DNA of 64,000 nt from Numida meleagris (taxonomy: Eukaryota > Chordata > Aves > Galliformes > Numididae), in assembly GCF_002078875.1 (NCBI RefSeq), contig NC_034412.1, positions 80,059,575 to 80,123,574 on the forward strand, given 5' to 3'. This document shows positions 36,651-48,066 of this stretch, in pieces. The position numbers and the translations under genes were made by a program. Numbering within the stretch: position 1 is the stretch's first letter; every line of letters starts with the position of its first letter. The notes beneath the pieces were generated by a model that made no database searches, was not told the DNA's origin, and saw only the letters and a program-made list of their open reading frames with translations.

Positions 36651-38880
36651 CGTCCCTGCGCTGAGCTCGGACACACACCAAGCCCTGCCTCGGTCCCGGC
36701 AGCCTGGGCCCTTCGTGTGTGGTGTGGGGGTCCGAGAGCTGGAAATGAAGGCAGCCGTGCTCTGCTGTTGGCTCTGCTGTTAGCCCAAGTTTCTGTGCCA
36801 GGATAAGCAGGACTTGCGAGCTGTCCCCCGTCCTCGGTTTCCCCGCTCGCTCTTTCCTTACACCCCCTCTAGTGTCACCGAGCCTGCACTGCAGCTGCTG
36901 CAGCGTCCCGCGGTTCGCATTAAAGGCATTTTCTTCCTTTCGTCTTTTTTTCCCTCACCGCAGACCCAAGAGATTCTCGTTCTCAAAATGTAAGATCCTT
37001 AAGCGGGTTTCTTAAATGCGGAGTGGATGGGGACCGAGCCCTAAAATTAACCCACAGATTTTCACATCTTTACTGTGGGGTCTCTTAGGATTCATTAAAT
37101 TTTACATAATCATCGGCATTTACTTTGACATTGAAAATATAACTATAAAGGTACCAAAGGTGATTGCATGTTATTTCAAGCAACCCTTGAGCACGATCCA
37201 CCGGTCGAGTCACTAACGCAAGGAATCGCTTTTTGTCTTTCCCCTTCCTCCTCCTTCCATTCTCTGCCACTAATTACAGCCTGCGCAACCACAGTGGGGC
37301 TGGCGTGCTGTGATGGGATGCAGTTGCTCCAGGATCAGTGCTTTCCTTTTGAGTGTTCCACCTCTTGGTGAGTCAGCAGTCTTTGTGCATGCTTCGCTGA
37401 AACCCCACCATGGTCTGGATGTCAGCTGCAAGTCAGTTTCTGTTCGTCTTTGAAAGTCAGCTGTACTACCTTCCCTTGAATGCGATTGCCACTCTTGCCA
37501 CAGAGCCGTGAGCTGAGCTGCAGCGGTGTTTGCCAAAACTTTGCCTGGGAGGGACGTACCTGGAGGATGACAGCCGTGTTGTGGAGCGCTGGGAAGATCC
37601 TGTTGTCTTCAGGGCTCTTCTGAGCAGCTGCTGTGGAGCCACCCACACACATAGTGGGCAGCTGCCTACGCGGCAAGTTGGCCATGGCTCTGTACAGAAG
37701 CACACACAGTAAAATCAAAGGCAAACAGCCTGGCATCACAGGTCAGTGAAAAAAACACTGAAGGGAAGCTTCTGGAGCTGCCCGGAGTCACGCTGTAAAC
37801 ATCCACAGAGGACTGTGGTGCAGTGTGACAGACCAGCAAACAGGAGGCTTCTTAGAGTCTGTAGGATGTGCTGAGAGAGAGGGGATTGGTTTGGGATGAG
37901 AGGTTTCTGTGAGCGTCTCCTTATTCCAGTTCTGCAGCTTCAGTGAAATGGCCTGGTTGCCGTTGGGTGGAAGGCAAGGAAAGCAGGTGGCAGGAGTTTA
38001 ATGCAAGTAATACTGGAAGAGGGACTAGAAAACCAGAGATGGTGAGGCTGTAGACAAGTGCTAGAGGAAAACAAATCACATTTTCTAAGCACTGAGATAT
38101 ATCAATGTGGGATCAGGGAGAACAAAAAGAAATATGCTTCTAAATAAAGGAAAGGAATAGAAATGACAGAATTTGAAGTGTGTGTTTAATTGCTTTGTAA
38201 AGTATTGAAATGCATTTCCAAGGTCACTCAGTGAATGCAATCCAAATCATTTTCCCTTTCAGAGTCACCCTAGTTTATGCTTAATTAAACTATGCAAGCT
38301 CTGCACACTCTAGAAAATGCCCTTTTTATTACATTGTAGGCAATTTGCATTTCTGAAGGGCATTTGGGAACCATGACATCATCAGGATGAAGGGCTTCTG
38401 GTAGCGTTGCTCCCATTTTTATTCATTTGCAATTGTTGACTTTTATTCCAAAGTCCATTTCTATTTCCTGCCTGGACATCAGCACTGGATTGTACAGGAA
38501 CGCTCATTTTCTGACTTCAGTGGCTGTTTCAGTTCTTCTGACTCAGCAGTCCCAGGGCTATGACTTATCCCCCAGCTGCAGGTGTGCCCTGCCAATTACT
38601 TCTCCATTTTCTTCTGGTGAAAGAGAGGGCAGCAGGTCAAGAAATGCTCATCACCCATGGCCGCTGGGGTCAGCATGGAGCTGGTGGGTGGAAGGATGCA
38701 GAAGTACTGCTCTCTGTGTGCTGATTACTCTCTTCCATTTTTTTCTCTTCTGGTTTTGCCAGAGTTTAATAGAAAGCAAAGCGTCAATGAGGACAGGATG
38801 GTGGAGATTTACTTGGGATGCTTCTCAGAGCAAGCTGGAATTAGAAAGGTGAAATGTGGGGTTAAATGGGATGGGTGGTG
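36651..38880. other. Intergenic between LGI2 and CCDC149, no gene recognised
   Basis: A GC-richer patch (36.65-36.96 kb) follows the presumed LGI2 end. The rest is mixed. Overlapping open frames at 37.27-37.74 kb occur on both strands and resemble nothing known. Confidence 0.5.
38220..38400. promoter_or_regulatory. Possible regulatory element with octamer motif
   Basis: A unique AT-rich stretch contains TTAATTAA at 38281-38288 and the octamer ATTTGCAT at 38343-38350 (POU-factor type). It has the look of a conserved neural enhancer, but this is inference from motifs alone. Confidence 0.2.
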
Positions 38881-39052
38881 CCTGTGAGCACCCGGGGAGG
38901 AGCCGGGGGGTCACAGGTATACGGGGCGGTCACATGTACAGGTATAAGTAGCCTTGTTGCACAGCATTAAATTGGCATTTCAGCGCTACATACCATGTAT
39001 GTGTCCCATACGTCCCTGCATGCGGAGGTGCGGACGGAAGGGAAGCCTTAGT
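38880..39052 (+). mobile_element. Possible solo LTR of an avian endogenous retrovirus
   Basis: A CpG-rich block contains TATAAG at 38943-38948, then ATTAAA at 38966-38971, then 'ttggcatttcagcgctacataccatgtatgtgtcccatacg' and 'gaagggaagcctta'. The tight TATA to poly(A)-signal spacing (about 23 bases) and the order of segments recall the R-U5 part of alpharetrovirus-like LTRs. No primer-binding site and no gag, pol or env coding sequence is seen nearby, so it would be a solo LTR. The borders are uncertain, and it could be an unrelated CpG-rich sequence. Confidence 0.35.
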
Positions 39053-39053
39053 A

Positions 39054-39073
39054 CGCTGTCGCAAGCGACAGTG
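39054..39073. repeat. Short perfect inverted repeat
   Basis: CTGTCGC at 39056-39062 and GCGACAG at 39065-39071 are separated by AA. It lies directly at the right end of the possible LTR and is CpG-rich in an otherwise CpG-poor area. Confidence 0.7.
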
Positions 39074-40984
39074 AAATATAAGTTAAATCAGCAAATCTGC
39101 TTAATGGTGTCTGCCTACTATTTGTTTCCAAACTCCATGGCTCAGGGGTCCCCTTGGATCCCTGCTCCTCTCAGCTTCTGCTGACAGCATTTTCTGACTC
39201 TGTTTTCTACCATTAGTGTCTGGGGAGAAAACAACAGGACTTTCATTTTGGAGGAAGGCTCATTGCAATTATCTGCACCTCTGTCACCTGGGGATCAGAT
39301 TATGCTGCTGGGGTTGCACCTTGAAATCATTACAATTAAGACTTAATGGAGTGAGTAACTACTGAGTCCTGCAGTTACTCCCCACGAGCATATTGCATCT
39401 GCTTCATCACAGAAAGAGCTACCACCTGATTTTTATGATTTTCAAGGAATGAGTCTCCTGCTTGAAGTTTGTCCTGCAAAATCCTAAAATACTGGGGTTC
39501 TGTAAGCAGCTTTTCTTCCTCTCAGAGCAGACCTGGGGAGCTTGGAGCACGCTGCTGGCTGAAAATGGGTGTGGGTTGGAGGGAGAGGGGGAGAATAAAA
39601 AACTATCAAAAAACACTGTTTTTTTGGTCTGGAAAGCAACCTTGAATAATAAGGAAATGCTGGGTGATGACCGTGTGGAGAGGGCTCTGCTTGTGTCCAG
39701 GCTAATTCCAGCATGCAGGTGTCCAATGCACCTGAGCGAGCCTGTTCTATGGCCACGGGAGCCCATGGGCAGCATGGGACAGGGGCCTATTTCTCTCCTA
39801 GGGTTGTTCTTCTACGTTCAGGAGTGCTGCTGGACTCAAACTTCCTGATGCTTTTCTAACAAGGAGGCATGAAGAGACACAATGACGTGCAAAAGCCTCA
39901 GGTTTGTGAGGACAGTGGGATAGGCAAGGTTTGATGGGGCTGCCTTTTGCTAGGGCAGCACTCAATGGGCAAGAGACCAGGGCTCCTGCTGCCAGTGCCT
40001 GCTTGGTTTATCCTGATGTGCATTAAGGATGCATCTGACCTGAGTCAAGAGAATAAAGTAAGCTAATTGACACTTCAATGCCTTTTGGTCACTGTTGGCT
40101 TAAAATTGAGCATATGTGTGTGCAAATACGTTTCCTGATCTCATGCTGCCTTGCTACTAACAACAGTGATTTGTTCCTTTTCTCAGATATGGATCAGATT
40201 TTGGGGTAGAATGAGAGGCAATAGAGAATTTATCTCTACTCAATTTTCTTTGTTTCTTCTTTGCCCCTAATTTATTTGCCTCTGTCTTTCTCATCTCTTG
40301 GAGGTTATTATGTCTGAATCATTAGGCTTTAAGAACCATATGCCATTTTCACTTAAATGACATCTGAGATGTTAATCTTTATTGTTGTAGGGAGACTCAG
40401 ATCATACAGGCTGGATGACGATAACTTGCCTTTTCTTGTCTGAGGGACTATCAGTGGGGGCCAGTGGATGCAGATCTTGGCCCTTGGGCATGGCGGACAG
40501 AGAACGAAAGTTCTGGTAGCTTGGCATGAAGCAGCTCCTGGCCCCATCTTTCCTCAGTGAAGAGAGCAGCTTCCATATAGAAGGGATGGAAGGAAAGCTA
40601 AACAATGAAAGTAATCAATGAAAGTAATGAAGTAAAATCAAAATCTCTCTTTTTAAAAGGCATTGACTTCTGTGTCCTGCTCCACTCTGGATCTTAGCAA
40701 ATGTGACTGGGAGATTGAATGTGGTACTACTAGCCTCTGTGATGTGACTTGCTTGCAGGTTCTAGACCATGTGAAGCTTTAGGCTAAACAGAGATTCTGT
40801 ACTGGGGCACGAAGGGAGGTGCAGATGAAAAAAGTCTACTTGGTGATGTGCTAACACATCAAGGGGAAGAAAATCGTCCTTTGAATTTGGAAGTTCATGA
40901 AGATGCTGAAAGCTGCTGGGTGGATCTGTATGCAGGTCTCTGCTGTCTGACCACAGGCACTGGGCAACCCACTCACAACATACG
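39074..40984. other. Intergenic, no gene recognised
   Basis: Unique-looking sequence. Overlapping open frames on both strands at 39.42-39.85 kb match no family I recognise and are taken as chance. Confidence 0.5.
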
Positions 40985-41400
40985 ATCACAGAATGGTTTG
41001 GGTTAGAAGGGACCTTTAAGACCATCTAGTTCCAACCCTTGTGCTATAGTCAGGGACACCTCCCACTGGACCAGGTTGCTCAAAGCCCCATCCAGCCTGG
41101 CCTTGAATGCTCCCAGGGAGGGGGCATCCACAACCTCACTGGACAACCTGTTCCAGTGTCTCACCACCCTTACAGTAAGGGATTTCTTCCTAATATCTAG
41201 TCTAAATCTAACCTCTTGCAGTTTAAAGCCATTTCCCCTCATCCTGTCGCTACCTGCCCTTCTAAAAATTCCTTCCCCAGCTTTCCTGTAGGCCTCCTTC
41301 AGGTACTGGAAGGCCACTATAAGGTCTCCTCCGAGTCTTCTCTTCTCCAGGCTGAAGAGCCCCAGCTCTCTCTCAGCCCCTCCTCATAGGGGAGGTGCTC
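40985..41400 (-). repeat. CR1 LINE 3' region, antisense, well preserved
   Basis: On the - strand this carries the last ~100 codons of the CR1 reverse-transcriptase frame (41003-41317), with recognisable segments FRLDIRKKSLTVRVVRHWNR and VVDAPSLGAFKARLDGALSN, then the 3'UTR ending near 40985 with the 'accattctgtgat' terminus. It is truncated at its 5' end and cannot be active. It is one of the least diverged CR1 copies in the window and probably among the youngest. Confidence 0.93.
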
Positions 41401-41748
41401 ATGTGAGCCATAAAGGGGGCACTGCAAAACTGGAAGACTTCTGCAGTGTGAATTGCTGCACATCTACTGCAACCATCAGCAAAAGCATGCTAGATTGTTT
41501 AAGAAACACTGCAGGAATGTTCATTTTTTCAGCTGTTATTCAATTTCTTATTGGTGTTATTGTCTTTAGTATCTGCTTTTTGAGACTCCTTCAAGTTCTG
41601 TTCAATGACCTGAATATTAACAGTGTTTTCTACCTTCTTTTCTATTCTGTCCATGCTAGTCAGGCCTGTGATAGGAAGGATCAGCAGAGATCAGCATTCG
41701 GGTAACTTAAAGACTATCCGAACAGGACTTGAGCCAAAGCAGAAAAAG
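41401..41748. other. Spacer between two antisense CR1 fragments
   Basis: 348 bases of unique-looking sequence, T-rich in its middle. No gene is seen. Confidence 0.5.
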
Positions 41749-41898
41749 TCACAGAATCACAGCATGGCTAAAGTGGAAAGGCCCTCTGCGTCTGCCTCGT
41801 CCTACCCCTGCTCCATCAGGGACACCAGAGCAGGGTGTCCAAGCCAGTGTCTGTGGCTTCTGATGCATCCAGCCTCTGGACAGCCTCTGCCAGCGCTC
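41749..41898 (-). repeat. CR1 LINE 3' fragment, antisense, diverged
   Basis: The + strand begins 'tcacagaatcacagcatggc', then 'tccatcagggacaccagagcagggtg' and 'cagcctctggacagcctctgcc', all of which are reverse-complement CR1 3' segments of a different subfamily from the copy at 40985-41400. Confidence 0.7.
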
Positions 41899-44800
41899 CT
41901 TCATTGCACAGCACAGTAGTGCTGCCTGGTGTTTTTCATATGTTCAAGTCCGTCCTATGGAAGGAGAGCAAGGGAGAAATATACTGCTTATAACCGCTTG
42001 CACTGAAAATCCAGCCATTCTAAGACTATTTAGCTCCCTGTTCCTCTTATCCTCCTCAAAACACATATAGATGAAATCACTTCTATGTCATTTGCAGTGA
42101 CAAACTGTTCCTAAGTATAGACTTAGCTTGGTGACCTTGTGGTGAATGTCAACAGTCAGTTAAGTCACCACTTAGCACTGACACTGAAGCTATTTCGGAA
42201 GTAATGAGTTGGCACAGCATACTAACTTCTGGAATAACTGGGAGCTAATGTCTGCTGCCTGCCCCACGCACAGGTATAATTTAGGGAAGAGAGTGAGTCA
42301 CTCCTACTGCTTCCAACTGCACCCAAGGCATTAAGTTTGTCTTCACTAGAAACAACTTGGGTTGATCCATGCGTTTCTTCACCTTCAGTTGTCTATGCTG
42401 ATAACTAGCTCAAGATCTTCTCTTCCAACCCAAGACCAGCTCTCTGTAGATATCTATGTGTACCGTGATGCCGAGGTAAATTCTTTAAAATTACCTAATC
42501 ATGACAATGATGTCTACACGGTCTTTTGCAACTCCCTGATCTGAAGAAGGCCATGAGTTCCTGCCAAGGTCTCCTCAATGGGTGGGTGAAGGAGTATGTT
42601 TACTGGGCCCTCTTACTTATAAGAGCTTGTGTGGTAGGAAAGCCCAAATCTCTCTATGCCAAGGGGAGTCCTGAGGCTTCCCACAGCCTGTCCGTTTGCA
42701 GTGTGACCTTGAGCAGTGCTTGGGTATACGAACTGTGTGTGCATTCTGGTGGCCATCCAATTACAGGTGCTTCCTCCAGTAAGCACCACACCTGCAAAAT
42801 TCCACTTTTTTGTTTCATGTTCTCAGATCAATACCAGTCCTCTAACTGGTTCCTCTATAAAACTGAAAGTATTCTCCTCACAAGGAGAGGTGTGAGGTAA
42901 CTTCTGAATAAGATAGACAAGATGGTCTCTTTCGCTGTGTTTGTTCTTCATTGTCATCGAATCTGAACTCTCTCAGTTTGAAAATATTTTCTGAAAAATC
43001 CACTATTGGATATATCATATCGCACAAGTGCGTGAAAATCAAAAGCAAAATGATTATGAAATGTTTCTCTCTCTCTTTTTTTTTTTTTGTTACTGTTTCT
43101 TCTCTCTCTGAAGTCTTTCACATGTGGATGTTGATGGTATGCCAAGCACAAAAGAAACATCTCAGTCTCAGAAGTTGCAAGGAAATAGAATATCTAAGGG
43201 AATGGCAAAAAGTAGGAGTAAATGAAAGATCTTTTCAATAATGTGCAAGGTTACGGAAAACAAGGATATTCATGAACATTCCAGAGCTGAATACAAAGCA
43301 ATGAGATTGTATTTACTTTAACATAAGAGCTTTCTTTTGTCTCTTTGTATTTAACCCCATATTATTTGCATTGTCTCCCATGGCAACAAATTCAATCCTT
43401 TGAAAATATATTTGCCTTTTGCTAGTGATATCTATTACAATAAAACATACAACATTTATTGTCAAGAGCTGTGCAGGAGACACAGATGGAAATTCAAGAA
43501 AGGTAAGAAGAGTCTTATACCATGTGTTCAGCATACCAAACTACATAACTTCTTGCCTTTGGTCTTCCAATCCTCAGGTCAGAAGGCTTTTGAAGTATTG
43601 CCAAGATAACATACTCCTTTTGCACGGACCAGAGATTGCTTAGTAGTGACCTCTCTGCCCATTTAAAGGCCGAACTGAAAAAGGACCACACACCTCTAGG
43701 GAGTTCTGCCTTGTCCTGCCTGGCTGCCTACTGAGAAGGACTGTGCAGGTAGCAGTTGCCAGCAGGTCCTTCGATGCCTTTCAATAAATAGTAAGAGAGA
43801 ACAACTTCAGCTGCTGCAAATTCAGTTTGGTTTACGTTTCGCAGATGGATAAGAGAAACACCAAGATCACCACATTAATTTGGTGTAATTGCAGCACTGC
43901 TGGGTACTAGGAGGAAGAGGAGAGCAGGAAGGTTTGCCCTTTGCACAGCAGTAGGTGGTGGAGACACGTGCTGCACAAACACAGTGTGCCTAGGCTGGTG
44001 GATCCTCAGGTTTGTTGGGCTGGGCATCACTGCACCTCTCTTCACTGAGGTGTGGTACCAGGCTTCAGAGGCTATATGTTTGGTGTCTTTGCCAGAAGCT
44101 TTAGCAGTGAAGGCCTCCCTTTTCTTCTGACTCTCTTTGGGATGAAAAGGTTACTTCAAAGATAGCAGTCCATCTATCCCCAATTCCTCTACTGACACCT
44201 GAGGTTTGTGATAAATGACGTGGGGTCATGAGTAGCCTTGGAATGGGAAAAGGGGAGCCAAAGGGAGAGCAGTGGGGCAGAGTGGGCTTCAGAGCGTGCT
44301 CTTCTGTTTAAATTCCTGACAAAGAGCATCACTGAGGTAGGCCAAGCAGTGATTTGTCTGCCTTGGGTACATTCAGTTTTCTGGAGTCTCAGGATGCAGG
44401 TTGAGCCCATTCTATTACTCATTAGTTAGCTTAAAGTACTCTGAACTTTAACCACCTGATAGCAAGGCAATGTATTTAAATATCCCTGGGAAGGTAGTAG
44501 AAATTCATTGGTTTCAGTGGAAGCCTCTGCAGAGTTCAGGCACCTGAGTATTTCTACCTAAAATTTGCATCTTATCCCATTGTGTGGTTGAGAATAACAG
44601 AAATATGAGACAATGTTTTCAGGTAGTTCCTGTTCTCGTACAGTTTTGCAGTCCTGGGAGGGCTTTTCACCCAGCAGCCTGCATACTCTACAGCCCCAGA
44701 ACTGCCAGAAAAATATGTTTTAAAAAACCGTGAAATTTAGTAAACACTGGAGATTTTCCTGTGTGATTTTCCTGACTATTAGTCTAGTTTATGTTTCTAA

Positions 44801-47082
44801 AGAGCCCCTGTTTATCTCTTCCTGACTGGTGAAGCTCCTCTGTTTCTCTCTTTTTCCCTCTTGCTGCTGCTCTTTAACCCTCCAAGCTAGAGCAGGCAGC
44901 TAAGCTGAAAGAAACTAAAAATGGATGGAAGGGAAAAAGAAAGAAATCCATCAAGAATTTATGTTGGATGGAAATTTGAGGTATTCCTACGGTAAGAGTT
45001 AAGAAGGTATTTCCAGAGGTCTTTATGTCTTTGTCATGGGAATTACTTGCAGGTTGGTGAAGCAGAACAAAACTGTTAGTCTGAAATCATCCCTGGGACT
45101 AAAGCCCTCAAGCTACCATGAGGTGGTCGCACTCAAACAGGACCAACCATGCCCAGTCTCTGTCTGTCCCAGGTCTGGTCTCGTTCCCAACCTCACTCTG
45201 AGCTGCCCAGCATTTTTAAGCAGCAAGTCCCATATGCACTTACTGCTCCTTCTGGCAAATTTGATTAATAGGTGAGATTGAGTAGCATCCTCCTCACAGC
45301 AGCCTCGTGTCACCGGGACAGTGCGATGGCTACCTTCCAAACCACATACTGTAGAGCACGAGGGCTTACGAGACAGCTCACAGAATTATCCTGATAAGCA
45401 GTGACGAAGGCAGCAGGGACATTAGTCACAAGGAGACCAGGGCTTTGACAGTGACAGCTGATGACGTACAGCAGCTGCATTCGGTTTGCAATCAGGCCAA
45501 GCTTCACTTCAGATGTTTAGGTGTCTTTTTGGGGTTTTAGTTTTTTCAGCGTAGCCAGAAAAATTAAGTACTTTGCTCCCAGTTGTTGTGTGTGCGCCAG
45601 ACTGAGAAAATGTTCTCTTTCAAATCCCCGGTGGCCTGCTAAAGCCCCAAAACAAGCAGCAAGGATTAATTCCTCCCCAGATAAGATTCTCCTAAATCCT
45701 AACAGATAATTTGTTTGAAGTTTAATTTTAGTCTATTATTACACACATGGGCCTTATCTTCATTCAGAGTAGTTAGCAAAATTAAACAAGCCTCCTCAAA
45801 CAGGAAAGGGAAGCATTGCGAGAGCCCAGGCAATGGAGTGAAATGCAGCGCTAATGGCACTATTGGTAGGCTGGCCCAGTGCTGGCAAGCCAAGCCCTTA
45901 AGGAAGCCTGATTTTATTGTGTTCTCCTGTGTGACGGGAGTAATCCCATGATGCTTAAGCTACCTCTGCTGTGATCCGTGCTAGAGTATGTCTATCCTCT
46001 GGTTGCATTCCATCATGCATCAGAGGAAGGTATAGCCGCAGTGCACAAATGGATGAAGAAAGTAAGAACAAGGCAATGTAGCATCTCTTGTACAAGCATG
46101 TAATGTGCACTGTACCAGTGGTCAAGCAAAGCTGAAGTCTGTTCCAGCCGCTTGCATGGTGAGTCCGTTCCTCCCCCAGTGGACTGAACTCTTCCCTTCA
46201 AGGCAGTACAATGTAGGAGCCTGGAGAGCTCATCTCCTTAACGCGCTGTTCCATAAATAGGACTTGAGCCCAGTCTCAAGTTGTAGAAGGGTGTCGAGAT
46301 ATGTTAACATTGTCCTGCTGACTGGGGGATATCTAAGTGAGCACCTAGGCAGTGCTTATGTTATATGACCTCATTAAATACTGTTCAGACCAGAGCATTG
46401 CTGGCCGCGTTAGTTTTTGAAGCACAAATCTTTTTGTAAAATGCTGGATTCTCTACAGATAGTGCTCCAAAAGTCTCCCTCTCACTGCAGTCTGTATAAA
46501 AACCCCAGATCAACATAAGCAGAAGAGGGACTAAGATCACCTTTGACTTCAGCCAGGTTGGGAAAAGATCAGTGCTGTTGTTATCTGCCTTTAAACCACC
46601 GCGTTTCTTAAAACCAGCCTGTTTCTTTAGCGCTGCTGGGATCGCATGGGCTCCCCCTAGTGAGTACAGGACAAATTCCTCTGCACTGAAGCTGTGGAGG
46701 CTGCCTGCAGCCGCCCAACTTCAACGTACAGAACTGCAGGTGATGATAAAGTTGTTAGAACGATTCAGACTCAGGTCAGGATGCTGAAAACCCGGGCTGT
46801 ATTCTGTTCTGTCCCAAGCCTATATCTCAGTGACCCAGACCGTCAGGGCTGTGCCATGTAATTTAATATTTAGTTATGGGTCCCAAAAGCATTATGATGA
46901 ATAGAATTTTTAATTTTAAAAAAGAAAATTATAATTCAGGCCCTCTCAGTAACTCAATTAATCAAAAATTAAGTAAACCAGTCCAGACTAAGAAGATACA
47001 GACATCTCCCACACAGCCTATGTTAGCTAATATGAATACATACTAACTATTAACTGGCTACTTCAATGGTTAATGCCTTCAG
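41899..47082. other. Intergenic, no gene recognised
   Basis: Mostly unique sequence of mixed composition with a CT/T-rich run at about 43068-43090. Open frames are short and unconvincing. The part at 45.69-45.96 kb is listed separately as a possible regulatory element. Confidence 0.5.
45690..45960. promoter_or_regulatory. Possible conserved noncoding element
   Basis: Non-repetitive block with several TTAATT/ATTA cores at its left (45.71-45.80 kb) and paired TGGC/GCCA half-sites at its right (about 45860-45900), the latter resembling NFI half-sites. The texture is that of a neural regulatory element. No comparative data were available. Confidence 0.2.
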
Positions 47083-47204
47083 GCCAGGTAGGATGGAGCC
47101 CTGGGCAGCCTGACCTGGTGGTTGGCAACCCTGCCCATAGCAGGGGAGTTGGAACTGGATGATCTTTAAGGCCCATTCCAACCTAAGCCATTCTATGATT
47201 CTAC
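47083..47204 (+). repeat. CR1 LINE 3' end, sense
   Basis: Short copy of the terminal ~120 bases: 'ggatggagccctgggcagcctgacctgg', 'ggagttggaactggatgatctttaaggcccattccaacc', then 'attctatgattctacga'. Confidence 0.9.
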
Positions 47205-47849
47205 GAAATCAGTGAATACCCCTCTACTACTCATGTTCTAAACACAAAGAACTATTACTGTCCCTTTGCTTTTACTGAAGTTGATTGTTTTCCCCATCTG
47301 CATTTTTCTAGTCATTTATTCATGATCCCTAGAACCATATTCATCTATTCAACCATAGACATTTTGGCCTATGCTAAGCTACCTAGTTATACAATGCATA
47401 AGTAATGTGAAGACATAATTATTTCTTAGGGTTGCTTTTCAATAATTTAATTTCTGAGTAGAAGAATAAGTGAATTCCACTAATGCCTCATATTTCTCAT
47501 AAATATGAAACATCTAGAGTACTTATACCATTGAAATGAAGACTTGTTAATCCTCATAAAGGCAGCCTTGAGGCACGGGAAACCCTGTATCTGAACACCA
47601 ATGTGATGCATCAATAGAAAACATTTAATTCAGCCATTACTTTCTGATAATGGAGAATTGACTGTATAATTTAATTTAGGACAGCCTGCAAAAAGAAACT
47701 GGAATAAGCAGAAAATATCTTCATTCTCCTTGCCTTGTAATGTTGGTAGGTCTGTGTAAGTGTTAGATGGAATAGAGAACAATTTTTCTTCTATGTTCAA
47801 GTTTTGCATAGCTGAAGGGCAGGAGACAGAAGTTGCTGTAATGGATGTT
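47205..47849. other. Intergenic, AT-rich, no gene recognised
   Basis: AT-rich unique-looking sequence between two CR1 copies. Nothing further was seen. Confidence 0.5.
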
Positions 47850-48066
47850 CTGGTTAGATATTAGAAAAGAAATTATTCTTAAAGAGTGCAGTCAAATACC
47901 ACACCATGTTGCTCGGGGAGGTTGTGGGACATCCATCCTTGGAGATAATCAGAACATAACTACACCAAGCCTCAGTAATGTGACCTGACTTTGATGTTTC
48001 CCTGCTGTGAGCAAGGTGTTGGACCAAATGACCTCCAAAGGTCCCTTTAGAGTCAATTATTATATT
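47850..48066 (+). repeat. CR1 LINE 3' end, sense, diverged
   Basis: The block has 'agatattagaaaagaaattattcttaaagag', 'ttgctcggggaggttgtggg', 'gcaaggtgttggaccaaatgacctccaaaggtcccttt', then a decayed 'attattatattatttta' terminus. The layout matches the CR1 3'UTR of an older subfamily. Confidence 0.75.

Noticed and set aside
37270..37740. Overlapping - and + strand frames downstream of LGI2
   Set aside because: Several phases are open at once, there is no family resemblance and no start context; taken as chance.
41003..41317. 104-codon - strand frame that looks protein-coding
   Set aside because: It is the C-terminal end of the CR1 reverse transcriptase in a truncated element, not a host gene.
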